A DNA stretch of 5,423 nt from CAZEDK01 sp964511025 (GTDB lineage Bacteria > Patescibacteriota > Gracilibacteria > UBA1369 > GWF2-33-10). The stretch is from contig CAZEDK010000058.1 in NCBI GenBank assembly GCA_964511025.1, positions 1 through 5,423 on the forward strand, read 5' to 3'. Positions 5,370 through 5,423 of the stretch are shown here, piece after piece. The notes beneath the pieces were generated by a model. That model made no database searches. It saw nothing but the letters and a program-made list of their open reading frames with translations, and was not told the DNA's origin. A program made the position numbers and the translations under genes. Numbering within the stretch: the stretch's first letter is position 1; each line of letters begins with the position of its first letter.

Positions 5370-5423
5370 TGGCAGCGTAGTCATTTGGGGGGCTGCTTTT
5401 TAAATTTTTGTTTAAGTTTTTTG
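5370..5423 (-). repeat. Right copy of the perfect 54-base terminal inverted repeat
   Basis: This is the exact reverse complement of 1-54. Read outward on the plus strand it begins GGCAGCGTAGTCATTTGG at 5371, runs through six G and GCTGC, then a T-rich tract to the window edge. GCAGC (5372-5376) and GCTGC (5392-5396) can form a 5-base-pair stem with a 15-base loop followed by five T, a weak terminator-like arrangement for transcripts leaving the window. The operon promoter begins about 94 bases inside this repeat, and the minus-strand frame through the repeat ends at a TAA before the surface-protein start, so no gene is fused to it here. Confidence 0.95.

Noticed and set aside
1..5423. Autonomous transposon bounded by the terminal repeats
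   Set aside because: No transposase or recombinase is encoded, the genes inside are housekeeping and envelope genes, and the GC-rich side of the repeat faces inward, opposite to the usual IS-end polarity.
1..5423. tRNA genes, rRNA genes or a CRISPR array
   Set aside because: I saw no cloverleaf with a T-loop motif, no rRNA-like tract and no regularly spaced direct repeats.

Overview
The window is an AT-rich bacterial fragment of 5,423 bases. It carries a compact four-gene operon on the minus strand, a poorly recognisable plus-strand reading frame at the left edge, and a degenerate convergent intergenic region between them. The outermost 54 bases of each end are perfect reverse complements of each other. 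The gene content gives no firm taxonomy. Abutting genes, no visible Shine-Dalgarno sequences, and a large Ig-like/FN3 surface protein with an SGP motif before a C-terminal membrane anchor would fit a Candidate Phyla Radiation (Patescibacteria) bacterium, but this is inference. TGA is read as a stop: cysS has no in-frame TGA, which argues against the recoded UGA=Gly lineages.

Layout. 1-54: left inverted repeat. 75-674 (+): unrecognised protein whose frame stays open to the window edge, so it may be a 5'-truncated gene. 675-1113: convergent intergenic region holding a frameshifted coding remnant (776-962), a long imperfect palindrome (792-838) and a second multi-arm inverted-repeat structure (964-1088). 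1114-5230 (-): operon read right to left, in the order surface protein (2981-5230), 69-residue membrane protein (2770-2979), YggT-family membrane protein (2500-2763), cysteinyl-tRNA synthetase (1114-2499). 5231-5369: operon leader with an extended -10 promoter. 5370-5423: right inverted repeat.

Within the operon the gaps are 1, 6 and 0 bases, so the four genes are probably co-transcribed and partly translationally coupled. Three products are membrane or envelope proteins and one is an essential aminoacyl-tRNA synthetase. This looks like packing of a streamlined genome rather than one pathway.

The most notable structural signal is the pair of exact 54-base terminal inverted repeats. No transposase or replication gene lies between them and the interior carries a housekeeping gene. 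The likeliest reading is a chromosomal segment bounded by two inverted copies of a dispersed repeat such as an insertion-sequence end, with the sequence stopping just inside each copy. The other candidate novelties are the palindromic intergenic region and the surface protein's possible C-terminal sorting signal. No complete new defence or mobile system is visible.
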